Shown here piece after piece: positions 7,417 to 15,390 of a stretch of DNA of 23,624 nucleotides. Positions within the stretch are counted from its first letter, which is position 1, and each line of letters starts with the position of its first letter. The notes under the pieces are model-generated. The model was not told the DNA's origin and ran no database searches. It was given only the letters and a program-made list of their open reading frames with translations. The position numbers were made by a program, and so were the translations under genes. The DNA is from JAWXBK01 sp040878185 (GTDB lineage: Bacteria > Pseudomonadota > Alphaproteobacteria > Dongiales > Dongiaceae): assembly GCA_040878185.1 (NCBI GenBank), contig JBBDMS010000032.1, positions 1 to 23,624 on the forward strand. The letters are read 5' to 3'.

Positions 7417-8200
7417 AGCCGAGCATTCCGATCGCCTGGTTGAAATCCGGCAGCGCCGCAAATCGCTCGACCAGCCCCGGCGGCAGCGGTCGCGCCTTGG
7501 CCGGCGCGATGCGCCGCGTGCTTTCGTCGGCCGGGGGCGTATCGCCGGTCATGTGGCGATATTCCGTCCAGCGATCGACGAACGAGGGATCGTAGGGCAG
7601 CGCGAGCCCGGTCGCGATCTGCTGCAGGCTCGCCTCGGGCGACGCGGTGAAATCCTCGTAGCGCACGAAACCCATCGCGACCGCATCCGCGGCGAAGCGG
7701 CGATACCCGGCAAGGAAACCCTCGAGCGTCAGTTCGCCGGTGCCGGCAATCTTGCGCAGACTGAGCCACTGGCCGATCGGATGGCGCACCGTCGCGAAGC
7801 TGCGGATATTGAAGCGGTCCTCGAGCGCGGCGACGGTTTCGAGCCGGGCGCTGGTCTCGCGGCGGAACGGCAATCCGAGATAGTCGAGTTGCGTCCAGTC
7901 GCGAATGACCAGCGCGAGGCCGCGTGCCTCGGCCCGCCCGGAGATCAGCGCGATCGCATCGGCAAAGCGTTCGGGCGTGGTGCGGCCGAGGCGGGCGCGT
8001 TCGCTTTCATCGACCAGCCCATACCAGCGCATCGCCTGTTCGATCGGATCGTAGACCGGATAATGAATAGCGGCCCCGGCCGGATGGATTTCGCTCAGTA
8101 CCGCCACGCCCGCCATGCTGGCGAGGCAGCGGCTTATCAGCGTGCCGCCGCTGCGCGCGAGATGATGCAGGATGCGAATGGTCGACCTGTCGCCGGTCAT
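7400..8200 (-). CDS. Sulfotransferase-like protein (module A)
   Basis: A 266-residue protein with a sulfotransferase-like P-loop near the N-terminus (ILHHLARSGGTLISR, 10-24). A matching 3'-phosphate-binding segment RHPIGQWLSLRK (139-150) contains a serine at the expected place. The P-loop is LARSGGT rather than the YPRSGNTW of the other small sulfotransferases here, so it belongs to a different subfamily. There is no signal or membrane segment. Translation is probably coupled to the upstream TPR-GT41 gene: the gap is 9 bp, and TAGGA, which provides the ribosome binding site, includes that gene's TAG stop. The acceptor is unknown. Confidence 0.78.
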   Translation of the reverse strand: MTGDRSTIRILHHLARSGGTLISRCLASMAGVAVLSEIHPAGAAIHYPVYDPIEQAMRWYGLVDESERARLGRTTPERFADAIALISGRAEARGLALVIRDWTQLDYLGLPFRRETSARLETVAALEDRFNIRSFATVRHPIGQWLSLRKIAGTGELTLEGFLAGYRRFAADAVAMGFVRYEDFTASPEASLQQIATGLALPYDPSFVDRWTEYRHMTGDTPPADESTRRIAPAKARPLPPGLVERFAALPDFNQAIGMLGYGQRP

Positions 8201-8209
8201 GAAGCTGTC

Positions 8210-10771
8210 CTACACGGTCAGGCCGACGCGGCCGCCAGCCTCGCCCAGCCGCGCATCCACCGCGCGGGCGAATGCCCGTTCGAACGCGGCGGCGAGACGG
8301 CGCGCATCGCCGAGCGGCGAACTTGCGACCTGCGGGCGCAGGCTCTGGCGCAAGGCGGCGAGACGCGGGCGGTCGGTCGCGAGCGCAGCCGCAATCTCGA
8401 CATAGCGCGCCGGCGTTTCGGCGATCAGCTCCGGCAGACCCGCATGATGGAGCAGGCTCGCGCCGACTCTTGCCGCATGACGATCGCCCGTGAGGGTTAC
8501 CACCGGTACGCCCATCCACAGCGCATCGCAGGTCGTCGTCGTTCCGTTATAGGGCGTCGGGTCGAGCGCCACGTCTATATCGGCATAGCCGGCCAGCCCT
8601 TCGACCAGGGTCGGCGCGTAAGCGGGAAACTCGACCCGTTCGGCATCGCAGCCGGCCGCCGCGAGATCGCGGCGCAACGCCGAAAGCGAATCGGCGTCGC
8701 GCAGCGCCGAGGCCCTGAGAACGAGGCGGCTGTCCGGTACTTGGTCCAGCAGAGCCCGCCAGAGCGCGAAGGTCGGGGCCGTCAGCTTGAAGGCGTTGTT
8801 GAAACAGCCAAAGCGCGGCGGTTCGCCGCGCGCGGCGGGCCCCGAGGCGATTGCCGGCATGGCGGGCGACGGCCGATAGGCGAGAAATCCGCCCTCGATC
8901 CGGATCAATTCCTCGTTCGCCAGCGCTTCCGCGCCGGCCCCCAGTGGATCGGCCAATTCGTCGGTCAGGCGATAATCCATGGTCGGCAGGCCGGTCATGT
9001 TCGGATAGCCGAGCCAGCTCATCTGCACCGGCGCCGCGCGTCGCGCGAACATTCCGAGCCGACCGTTGGCGGTATGGCCGGCGAGATCGACCAGCACGTC
9101 GATCCGGTCATCGCCGACCAGATCCGCCGCCGTTGCATCGTCCAGCGCCACGATATCGACCCAGTGATCGCCCCGTTCGGCGACCAGCCGCCGCAGCCGA
9201 TCGGTCACGTCGTCGGGCCGCGGCACCGCCGAATAGCACCAGATTTCGACGGCCGATGCGTCATGCGCCGCAAGCAGCGGCTCGAAGAAATGGGCGCAGC
9301 TATGCTGCCGGAAATCGGGCGAGACATAGCCGATGCGCAGGCGACGGCCCGCGCGGGGTTGCGCGGCGATCGTTCGCGGCGGCGATTGCGTCGCAAGCCA
9401 TGAAGCCATCTGCTCGCGATGAAGCGCAGCGATCTCCTTGGCCGAAAGATCGGCCGCGTAGTTGAGCGCGAACAGATAACTCGAACGCGGGCTCAGCGTC
9501 TCTGGTGCTGCCGCGATCGCGCGCAGCGCGAGCGCCTCGTACTCGGCCGGGCGGCGGCGCTTCTGTTCGATCTCGGCAAGCGCGGTCAGAACATCGTCGC
9601 GGTCGCCGCCGGAGGCGAGTGCAAATTCGAGATGCTCGCGCGCGGTATCGAGCTGGTCGCGATGCAGCAGCATGAAACCGATCCGCCGATGCGCGTCGAG
9701 ATTCTCGGGATCGCGTTCGAGCACCTGGCGATAGCAGTCGAGCGCCGCCTGGGCGGCATGGCACGCGCGCGCGTCGTCGCCGAGCCGCAGCAGCAGATCG
9801 GCGCGGCCGGCGGCACGTTCAATCGTGGGGCCAAGGAGACGCAGCGCATCGGCGCGGCGCTGCCGGCGCAGATAGAGCGCAATCAGGTTGATCGCCATTT
9901 CCGGCCGCTGCGCATCGATCGCAAGCGCACGTTCGTAGAGGGCGATCGCTTCATCGTCGGCGCCGCGCGCTTCGAGCAGGCCGGCGAGATTGTTCATCGC
10001 CTCGAGCCGGTCGGGAAAGCGGCGGAGAAAATCGCGATAGGCGGCGATCGCGGCATCATTGTCGCCGATACGTTCCAGCGCGATCGCGAGCCCGAAGCGC
10101 AAATCGGGCCGGTCGGGATGACGCATCAGAGCATCGGCGAACACGTCGCGCGCCGCCGGCGCATCGCTGTCCAGCAGCATCCCGGCAAGATTGATGCTGG
10201 CGGCGAGCATGTCGGGTCGCAATTCGAGCGCGCGGCGGAAGCTGCGCAGCGCGCCGCTGCGGTCGCCGGTTTCGCGCATTGCATTGCCGAGATTGAAATG
10301 CGCCTCGACCCGGTCCGGATCGATCTCGATCGCGCGGCGCAGCGTATCGAGCGCGGCGGCAAAGTCCTTCTGTAAAGCAAGGGCGTAGCCGAGATTGGTG
10401 AGGGCAACCGCATGACGCGGTTCCCGGGCGAGCACCTGGCGGAAGCGATCGGTGGCTTCGGCGGCGCGCCCGGCATTGAGCAGGGCTGCACCCTCGTTCA
10501 TCCGGTATTCGGAATTGGCGGGTGCGAGTTCGCCAGCACGCGCGAAGGCCGCGACGGCTTCGTCATGACGGCCCGCCTGCATCAGCGCCAAACCATGCGT
10601 CGCATGACCGCGATGATTGCGCGGATCGCGCTTGAGGCCGATCGCGCATGCGTCGAGCGCCTCGCGCACGCGCCCGGCACGCAGCAGGGTCGCCGCCTGC
10701 TGCAGCGGCCCCGATGCCGCATAGGGCCGCGGCGGCGTCCAGGATTCGCCGGATTTGCCCTTGCGCACCAT
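8210..10771 (-). CDS. TPR-GT41 (SPINDLY/O-GlcNAc-transferase-like) glycosyltransferase, module A
   Basis: An 853-residue protein with about 12 tetratricopeptide repeats (residues about 20-430), a linker, and a GT41 catalytic region (about 475-840). By comparison with eukaryotic OGT, the key residues are kept. His490 in GYVSPDFRQHSCAHFF corresponds to the catalytic-region His, and Lys662 in CFNNAFKLTAPT corresponds to the UDP-contacting Lys. The nucleotide-binding block DPTPYNGTTTTCDALW is at 737-752, followed by GVPVVTLTGDRHAARVG. It is therefore likely an active transferase using a nucleotide sugar, with TPRs presenting a protein or oligomeric acceptor. In bacteria such proteins have been linked to protein O-glycosylation and to surface polysaccharide. 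It is the first gene of the module A operon and divergent from a sulfotransferase. GAGG lies 11 nt before the ATG. Confidence 0.9.
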   Translation of the reverse strand: MVRKGKSGESWTPPRPYAASGPLQQAATLLRAGRVREALDACAIGLKRDPRNHRGHATHGLALMQAGRHDEAVAAFARAGELAPANSEYRMNEGAALLNAGRAAEATDRFRQVLAREPRHAVALTNLGYALALQKDFAAALDTLRRAIEIDPDRVEAHFNLGNAMRETGDRSGALRSFRRALELRPDMLAASINLAGMLLDSDAPAARDVFADALMRHPDRPDLRFGLAIALERIGDNDAAIAAYRDFLRRFPDRLEAMNNLAGLLEARGADDEAIALYERALAIDAQRPEMAINLIALYLRRQRRADALRLLGPTIERAAGRADLLLRLGDDARACHAAQAALDCYRQVLERDPENLDAHRRIGFMLLHRDQLDTAREHLEFALASGGDRDDVLTALAEIEQKRRRPAEYEALALRAIAAAPETLSPRSSYLFALNYAADLSAKEIAALHREQMASWLATQSPPRTIAAQPRAGRRLRIGYVSPDFRQHSCAHFFEPLLAAHDASAVEIWCYSAVPRPDDVTDRLRRLVAERGDHWVDIVALDDATAADLVGDDRIDVLVDLAGHTANGRLGMFARRAAPVQMSWLGYPNMTGLPTMDYRLTDELADPLGAGAEALANEELIRIEGGFLAYRPSPAMPAIASGPAARGEPPRFGCFNNAFKLTAPTFALWRALLDQVPDSRLVLRASALRDADSLSALRRDLAAAGCDAERVEFPAYAPTLVEGLAGYADIDVALDPTPYNGTTTTCDALWMGVPVVTLTGDRHAARVGASLLHHAGLPELIAETPARYVEIAAALATDRPRLAALRQSLRPQVASSPLGDARRLAAAFERAFARAVDARLGEAGGRVGLTV

Positions 10772-10823
10772 GGCGTCATTGCCTCGGATTCGAGCGGGGA
10801 TACAAAGCTTCGGATCAGGCCGC

Positions 10824-10853
10824 AGACTTGCTTGGCGACGGAACTGTTGTCAA
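10824..10853 (-). promoter_or_regulatory. Candidate promoter of the module A GT41 operon
   Basis: On the minus strand TTGACA (10853-10848) is a consensus -35 box inside the 163-bp divergent intergenic region. The best -10 at 17-18 nt spacing (CAAGTC or AAGTCT) is poor. An identical TTTGACAA block occurs at the equivalent place in module B, which raises its credibility. Confidence 0.35.
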
Positions 10854-10862
10854 ATTCGCCCG

Positions 10863-10877
10863 GCGGCACTGTGCCGC
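10863..10877. promoter_or_regulatory. 15-bp palindrome in the module A divergent intergenic region
   Basis: GCGGCAC-T-GTGCCGC is a perfect 7-1-7 inverted repeat. It lies 17 nt upstream of a TATAAG box (10886-10891) that could be the -10 of the plus-strand sulfotransferase, so it overlaps that promoter's -35 position. It could be an operator or activator site. Confidence 0.35.
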
Positions 10878-10934
10878 GAGAAGCATATAAGTCATCGGTA
10901 GCGCGCCCTCCCGATCCCGGACCAGCAGGCCGTC

Positions 10935-11726
10935 ATGGCGAAGATCATCTGGATCGCCTCCTATCCCCGGTCGGGCAACACCTGGCTGCGATTCCTGCTG
11001 GGCAATCTGATCGGCGGGCCGATCGAGCAGTCGGGTCAGTTGCTCAACCTCATCCCCGACATTCACCGCGGGATCTCGGCGCTGCATCTGCACGGGCCGC
11101 GCAGCACGCTGATCAAGACGCACTGGGCCTGGCATCCCGAGCTGCCGCTGCGCGAGGACACGTTCGGGGCCATCTATCTGTCGCGCGATCCGGTCGAGGT
11201 GCTCGAATCGAATTTGCGCTTCCATGCGCGGCGCCATGTCGGCGACGACCCGGCGAGCGCGGCCGAGCGAAGGCGGCAATGGATCGACGATTACATCGAA
11301 AACGGCGGCTCGCGACGCTGGCGCCATGACGGGTTCGGCAGCTGGGAGGAGAATGTCGCGAGCTGGACCGAGAGCAAACTGCCCTACCCGCGGCTGGTGC
11401 TGCACTACGAACGGCTGAAATCGGATCCCGCCGGCGTGCTGCGCGAGATCGGCCGCACGCTCAATCTCGAGCGCAGCGACGACGCGATCAAAGCCGCGAT
11501 TGCCGCCTCCTCAGTCGAACGGCTGCGCGCGATGGAGGATGCGGAAGTCGAACGCCGGCAGCCCGGCATTTTCTATACGCCGCAGGTCGGCGACCGGCTC
11601 GACGATGTGGTGCGCTTCATCGGCCAGAACACGGCCGCCGATGCGAGCTACCGCCTGACCGACGACGAACGCGCCCGCGCGCAGGAACGCTTCGCCCCCG
11701 CAATGCGCCGCTTTGGCCATATGTGA
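10935..11726 (+). CDS. PAPS-type sulfotransferase (module A, divergent)
   Basis: A 263-residue single-domain sulfotransferase. The 5'-phosphosulfate loop is ASYPRSGNTWLRF (8-20), and the 3'-phosphate-binding element is YLSRDPVEVLESNLRF (81-96). Other family features are IKTHWAW (60-66), GFGSWEENVASW and a C-terminal RLTDDERARAQERF. It should transfer sulfate from PAPS to a hydroxyl or amine acceptor in the cytoplasm. It is clearly paralogous to the gene at 18259-19053, which is 264 residues long with matching motifs at the same positions and the same place beside a GT41 gene. The ribosome binding site is weak (AGCAGG region). It ends 6 bp from the convergent TPR-sulfotransferase gene. The acceptor is unknown. 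Confidence 0.92.
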   Translation: MAKIIWIASYPRSGNTWLRFLLGNLIGGPIEQSGQLLNLIPDIHRGISALHLHGPRSTLIKTHWAWHPELPLREDTFGAIYLSRDPVEVLESNLRFHARRHVGDDPASAAERRRQWIDDYIENGGSRRWRHDGFGSWEENVASWTESKLPYPRLVLHYERLKSDPAGVLREIGRTLNLERSDDAIKAAIAASSVERLRAMEDAEVERRQPGIFYTPQVGDRLDDVVRFIGQNTAADASYRLTDDERARAQERFAPAMRRFGHM

Positions 11727-11732
11727 TCGGGG

Positions 11733-13490
11733 CTATGTCTGACCGGCGCTGAGGGCTGCCGCAATAAGCGCCGCATAGGGCAAGGCGCAGTTCCGGTCGT
11801 CGGGCAGCGCGGGCACCGGCGCGTCCGGCGCTTCGACGCCGCAGAGTTGCGCGATTGCGGCGCGCGCGGCCTTCGGATCGTCGACCACATCCTCGTAATG
11901 CAACAGCAGAGCGTGGCGCGGGAAGCGCGCGGCGAGCCGGTCGGTCATGCCGTCATAGAAATCGAGATAGGCGGCGATCGACGCGGGATCGCCGGCATAA
12001 TCGTTGCCGCTATATTGTTTCATCGCGATGCGCAGGATGAGATCGGCACGCGCGCGTTTGAGGAACACCAGCCGCAGATTGGGAACCAGGCCCGCGAGCG
12101 CGACCATGTCGCGGATATTCCCCGGCGCCGTCCCGGTCACGATCCGCGCATCGCCGGCGCGCGCCAGCAACCTCGCATATTCGTCGGCGAACCGGGCGCG
12201 CTGATCCGGCGAGAGTCGCGTTAAATCCGGACCATCGGAACCGTCGCCAGAATCGCCACCGGAATCGCCACCGGAATCAATGACGCGTTCGCGCGCGATG
12301 CGGGCGAGCGCGTTCTCGCCGCCTTCATGCACGCCCGGCATCGTCGCTATCAGCCGCTCCAGCATCGTCTTGCCCGATCGCGAGGGGCCCAGAATGAACA
12401 GCGAAACCGGCAGGTCGGCGCGCTGCGGTATCGCGTCGTCGAGATCGGGCACCGCATCGACCGTCGCCCATGCGGCTGCATAAGACTGGCGGCGCGCATC
12501 GCGCTGCGCGCGCGCTGTCTCGCGCAACGGCCGGTGCGCCGCTTCAAGATGATGCCAAGCGGCCTCGTGTGCGCCTTCCTTGTGCCGCAGCGCGGCCAGC
12601 GCGAAATGCCACATGGTCTCGAACATCGAGACCGTCATGCCGTCCGGCGGGCGCATCGCACTGAGCGAGGCCGCAAGATCGAGATCGGCCGGCGGTTCGG
12701 GCAGCAAAGCGAGTGTGCGCAAGGCGAGGAAACGGTCGCGGTCGTTATCGGACATCGCCGGCGCGCGGATAGGGCGCGCGAGGATGCTGCGCGCGAGCGC
12801 CATCGCTTCGTCTTCGCGGCCCGCTGCGGCCAGTGCATCCGCGAGGGCGCCTTCGGCGGCGACGAGGCCCGGCTTGAGTGCGAGCACACGGCGATAGGCG
12901 GCGATCGCCGCATCGCCATCGCCGAAGCTCTGCAGCAGCCGCGCGCGATTGACCAGGCCTTCGACATGATCGGGGGCGAGCGCGATCAGACGGTCGAAGC
13001 CATCGAGGGCGGCGGCGGGCCGGTGGAGCCGCATCAGGACGAGCGCGCGATTGCCCAGCGCGGGCAGGAAATCCGGCCGGATTGCGAGCGCGCGCTCGAA
13101 GGTCGCGAGTGCCTCCGCGAGCCGTTTCTGCTGGCGCAGGGCAACACCGCGATCGTTGAGGATTTCGGCACTCGCGGGCTCGATCGCGAGCGCGGCATCG
13201 TAGGCGGCGAGCGCTTCGCCGGATCGGTTCAGTGCCTCGAACGCCCGGCCGCGATTATGCTGCGCGCGGGCCGAACGCGGATCGATGGCGACGGCGCGCT
13301 CGAACGAGGAAAGTGCCGTTATCGCATCGCCGCGTTGCAGCTGGAGGATGCCGAGCAGATGCTGCGCATCGAAATCGCGGGGATATTGCTGTGCGATCGC
13401 GCGATAGGCCGCCGCCGCCTCGTCGAGCCGGCCCTCTTTATGCAGCGCGACGGCACGGCCGAAGATGGCGCTTCGATCGGATGGGGGCAC
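11733..13490 (-). CDS. TPR-sulfotransferase with Walker-A-like P-loop (module B, third gene)
   Basis: A 585-residue protein with about seven TPR units (residues about 5-240), a helical linker (240-355) and a C-terminal sulfotransferase-type domain (about 360-585). The nucleotide-binding loop is LFILGPSRSGKTMLERL. GPSRSGKT (368-375) fits the Walker A pattern GxxxxGKT where TPR-sulfotransferases usually have RSGTT. The later block has NLRLVFLKRARADLILRI and LHYEDVVDDPKAA, matching the family. After the P-loop helix comes a low-complexity DSGGDSGGDSGDG insertion (405-417), encoded by a short DNA tandem repeat. The start is GTG, with AGGG overlapping the TAG stop of the upstream gene, so translation is likely coupled. 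The cofactor is presumed to be PAPS; acceptor unknown. Confidence 0.82.
   Translation of the reverse strand: MPPSDRSAIFGRAVALHKEGRLDEAAAAYRAIAQQYPRDFDAQHLLGILQLQRGDAITALSSFERAVAIDPRSARAQHNRGRAFEALNRSGEALAAYDAALAIEPASAEILNDRGVALRQQKRLAEALATFERALAIRPDFLPALGNRALVLMRLHRPAAALDGFDRLIALAPDHVEGLVNRARLLQSFGDGDAAIAAYRRVLALKPGLVAAEGALADALAAAGREDEAMALARSILARPIRAPAMSDNDRDRFLALRTLALLPEPPADLDLAASLSAMRPPDGMTVSMFETMWHFALAALRHKEGAHEAAWHHLEAAHRPLRETARAQRDARRQSYAAAWATVDAVPDLDDAIPQRADLPVSLFILGPSRSGKTMLERLIATMPGVHEGGENALARIARERVIDSGGDSGGDSGDGSDGPDLTRLSPDQRARFADEYARLLARAGDARIVTGTAPGNIRDMVALAGLVPNLRLVFLKRARADLILRIAMKQYSGNDYAGDPASIAAYLDFYDGMTDRLAARFPRHALLLHYEDVVDDPKAARAAIAQLCGVEAPDAPVPALPDDRNCALPYAALIAAALSAGQT
12234..12279. 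repeat. 12-bp tandem repeat inside a sulfotransferase gene
   Basis: Copies of GGAATCGCCACC and close variants are repeated in frame and encode the Asp-Ser-Gly-rich stretch of the 585-residue TPR-sulfotransferase. A 12-bp unit preserves the reading frame, so copy number could vary without inactivating the gene. Confidence 0.7.
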
Positions 13491-13500
13491 AAGTGCGGCC

Positions 13501-15384
13501 CTAGTTCAGCGCCGCATCGGGCGCGGCCGTGAGTGCCGCCCCCATCGCCGCGCGGTAATGCAGCGAGCAGCCGCGATCGTCGCCGAGCGCCGGCGGCATA
13601 TCGGACGGCGCCGGCAGGCCGCAGAGCAGCGCCAGCGAAGCGCGCGCCGCCGCCGGATCCGCGACGATCTCTTCGTAGTGCCGAACCATCGAGCGCTCGG
13701 GCAGCGACGCCGCGAGCCGGTCGATCATCGCATCGTAAAAAGCGAGATAGTCGCGGATGCCGCGCATGTCGTAGGCGAATCGGAAGCGCTCTTCCTTGTA
13801 CAGGTTCATGTAGATGCGAAAGGCATTGTCGTCCGGGTCGCGCCGGACGAAAGCGAAGCGCAGATTCGGCACCAGCCCGGCGAGCTCGGGGATCATCTCG
13901 ATGTAGCCGGGCAGCGTGCAGGTGATGACCCGCGCCGCGCCGGCGCGCGCGCGTACCATCGGATCGAAGGTCGCCTGGAATCGCGCGCGCTCGGCCGACG
14001 CGAATTCGGCGATCGGCGTATCGGGCGCGAGACCCGATTCGGCGGCCACGCGCTGGCGCGCGATCTCGATCAGCCGGTTCTCGTAGCCCGGCTGCACGTC
14101 CGGCAGGCTTGCGGCCAGCGTCTCGAGCGTCGTCTTGCCGCTGCGCGAGGCGCCGAACAGAAAGAGCCAGATCGGCATCTTGGGATCGTCGCGCATCGTC
14201 GTCGCGAGCGTGGGTGCCGCTCCCTCCAGCCGTGCCTGCGCGTCCCGCCAGATGTCGCGATAGCGCCGGGCGGGATCGCCGATCTCGCGATATTTGAGCG
14301 CGTTGCCCAACGATACGGTGAGCCACGCCTCGTCATGGTCGCCCCGATCGTGCAGCAGCTTCGCCTTCGCGAAGGCGAGATGCGCCTGAAAATCGGGATT
14401 GCCCGGATCGACCCCGGCGGGCGGTTTCGCCTTGGCGAACCAGGGCATGAGATCGGTGTCGATATGCTCGGGCGGCAGACGCGACCAGCCGATCAGCAGA
14501 TTGCCAATCTTCGTGCCTTCTTGGTCGCGGCCATCGTCGTGGAAGGTCGCGAGCACGGCACGATAGATCGCGGCCGCCTCCACATAGCGGTTCTGCACGA
14601 CATAAAGATTGGCAAGCGCGAGCTTCGCCCGCGTGAAACCGGGATTGAGCGCGAGCGCGCGCCCGAATTCGGCGATCGCGGTATCGTCGTCGCCGAAAAT
14701 GCGCAGCAGCTTCGCGCGTTCGACGGTCGCGTCGAGATGGTTCGGATAGAGCGCGAGGACGCGATCGAGATCGTCCATCGCCGCGCTGTGCCGTCCGGCC
14801 CGGACCAGCGTTTTCGCGCGCGGGAAGAGGGCGGGCATGTAGGCTGGATCGAGCGCCAGCGCCGCGTCGTAGCTGGCGATCGCGTCGCCCTCACGGCCGA
14901 GCGCGACGAGAACCGTGCCGCAATCGGCGAGACCGGCGACATGACGCGGCTCGATAGCAAGACCGGTTTCGAAACTCGCGAGCGCCTCCTCGGGCCGGCC
15001 GAGCGCCTCGAGCATCTTGCCGCGGGCGAAATGTCCGTGCGCGAGGCGCGGTGTCGCGCGCAGCGCCGCATCGATCGCCGCCAGCGCGCGGCTGAAGCTC
15101 TCTTTCGCTTCATCATGCCGGTCAAGCTCGGCGAGGATCTTGCCGCGGCTCTGATACGCATCGGGAAAGCGCGGCTCGATGCGAATGGCTTCGTCGACAC
15201 AAGCAAGGGCGCGCTGATGCTGGTTTTGCTGCATCAGCAGGACACCGAGCAGATGATGGGCATGAAAGAAATCGGGTCGCGCGGCGATGATGGCGCGATA
15301 GGCCGCGTCGGCCTCGGCGAGCTTGCCCGCCTGGTGCAAGGCAACCGCGCGGTCCATCGATGATTTGAGATCGCCGGGCTGCAT
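13501..15384 (-). CDS. TPR-sulfotransferase with Walker-A-like P-loop (module B, second gene)
   Basis: A 627-residue paralogue of the downstream gene. About eight TPR units occupy residues 5-280 (one unit is lengthened near 95-113). A linker follows, then a sulfotransferase-type domain from about 403 to the end. The P-loop is WLFLFGASRSGKTTLETL with GASRSGKT at 411-418, again a GxxxxGKT pattern. The 3'-phosphate-type block is NLRFAFVRRDPDDNAFRIYMNLY, followed by YLAFYDAMIDRL and HYEEIVADP. The serine common at the end of the RRDP segment in classical TPR-sulfotransferases appears to be Arg or Tyr here. It lies 6 bp after the GT41 stop and 10 bp before the next gene, so it is part of one operon. 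It is presumably a cytoplasmic enzyme whose TPRs select the acceptor. Confidence 0.84.
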   Translation of the reverse strand: MQPGDLKSSMDRAVALHQAGKLAEADAAYRAIIAARPDFFHAHHLLGVLLMQQNQHQRALACVDEAIRIEPRFPDAYQSRGKILAELDRHDEAKESFSRALAAIDAALRATPRLAHGHFARGKMLEALGRPEEALASFETGLAIEPRHVAGLADCGTVLVALGREGDAIASYDAALALDPAYMPALFPRAKTLVRAGRHSAAMDDLDRVLALYPNHLDATVERAKLLRIFGDDDTAIAEFGRALALNPGFTRAKLALANLYVVQNRYVEAAAIYRAVLATFHDDGRDQEGTKIGNLLIGWSRLPPEHIDTDLMPWFAKAKPPAGVDPGNPDFQAHLAFAKAKLLHDRGDHDEAWLTVSLGNALKYREIGDPARRYRDIWRDAQARLEGAAPTLATTMRDDPKMPIWLFLFGASRSGKTTLETLAASLPDVQPGYENRLIEIARQRVAAESGLAPDTPIAEFASAERARFQATFDPMVRARAGAARVITCTLPGYIEMIPELAGLVPNLRFAFVRRDPDDNAFRIYMNLYKEERFRFAYDMRGIRDYLAFYDAMIDRLAASLPERSMVRHYEEIVADPAAARASLALLCGLPAPSDMPPALGDDRGCSLHYRAAMGAALTAAPDAALN

Positions 15385-15390
15385 TCGTCG

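Noticed and set aside
7340..9403. 687-codon open frame on the plus strand
   Set aside because: It is antisense to the sulfotransferase and GT41 genes. Its sequence is Arg/Ala-rich without family features, as expected for an open complementary frame in GC-rich DNA.
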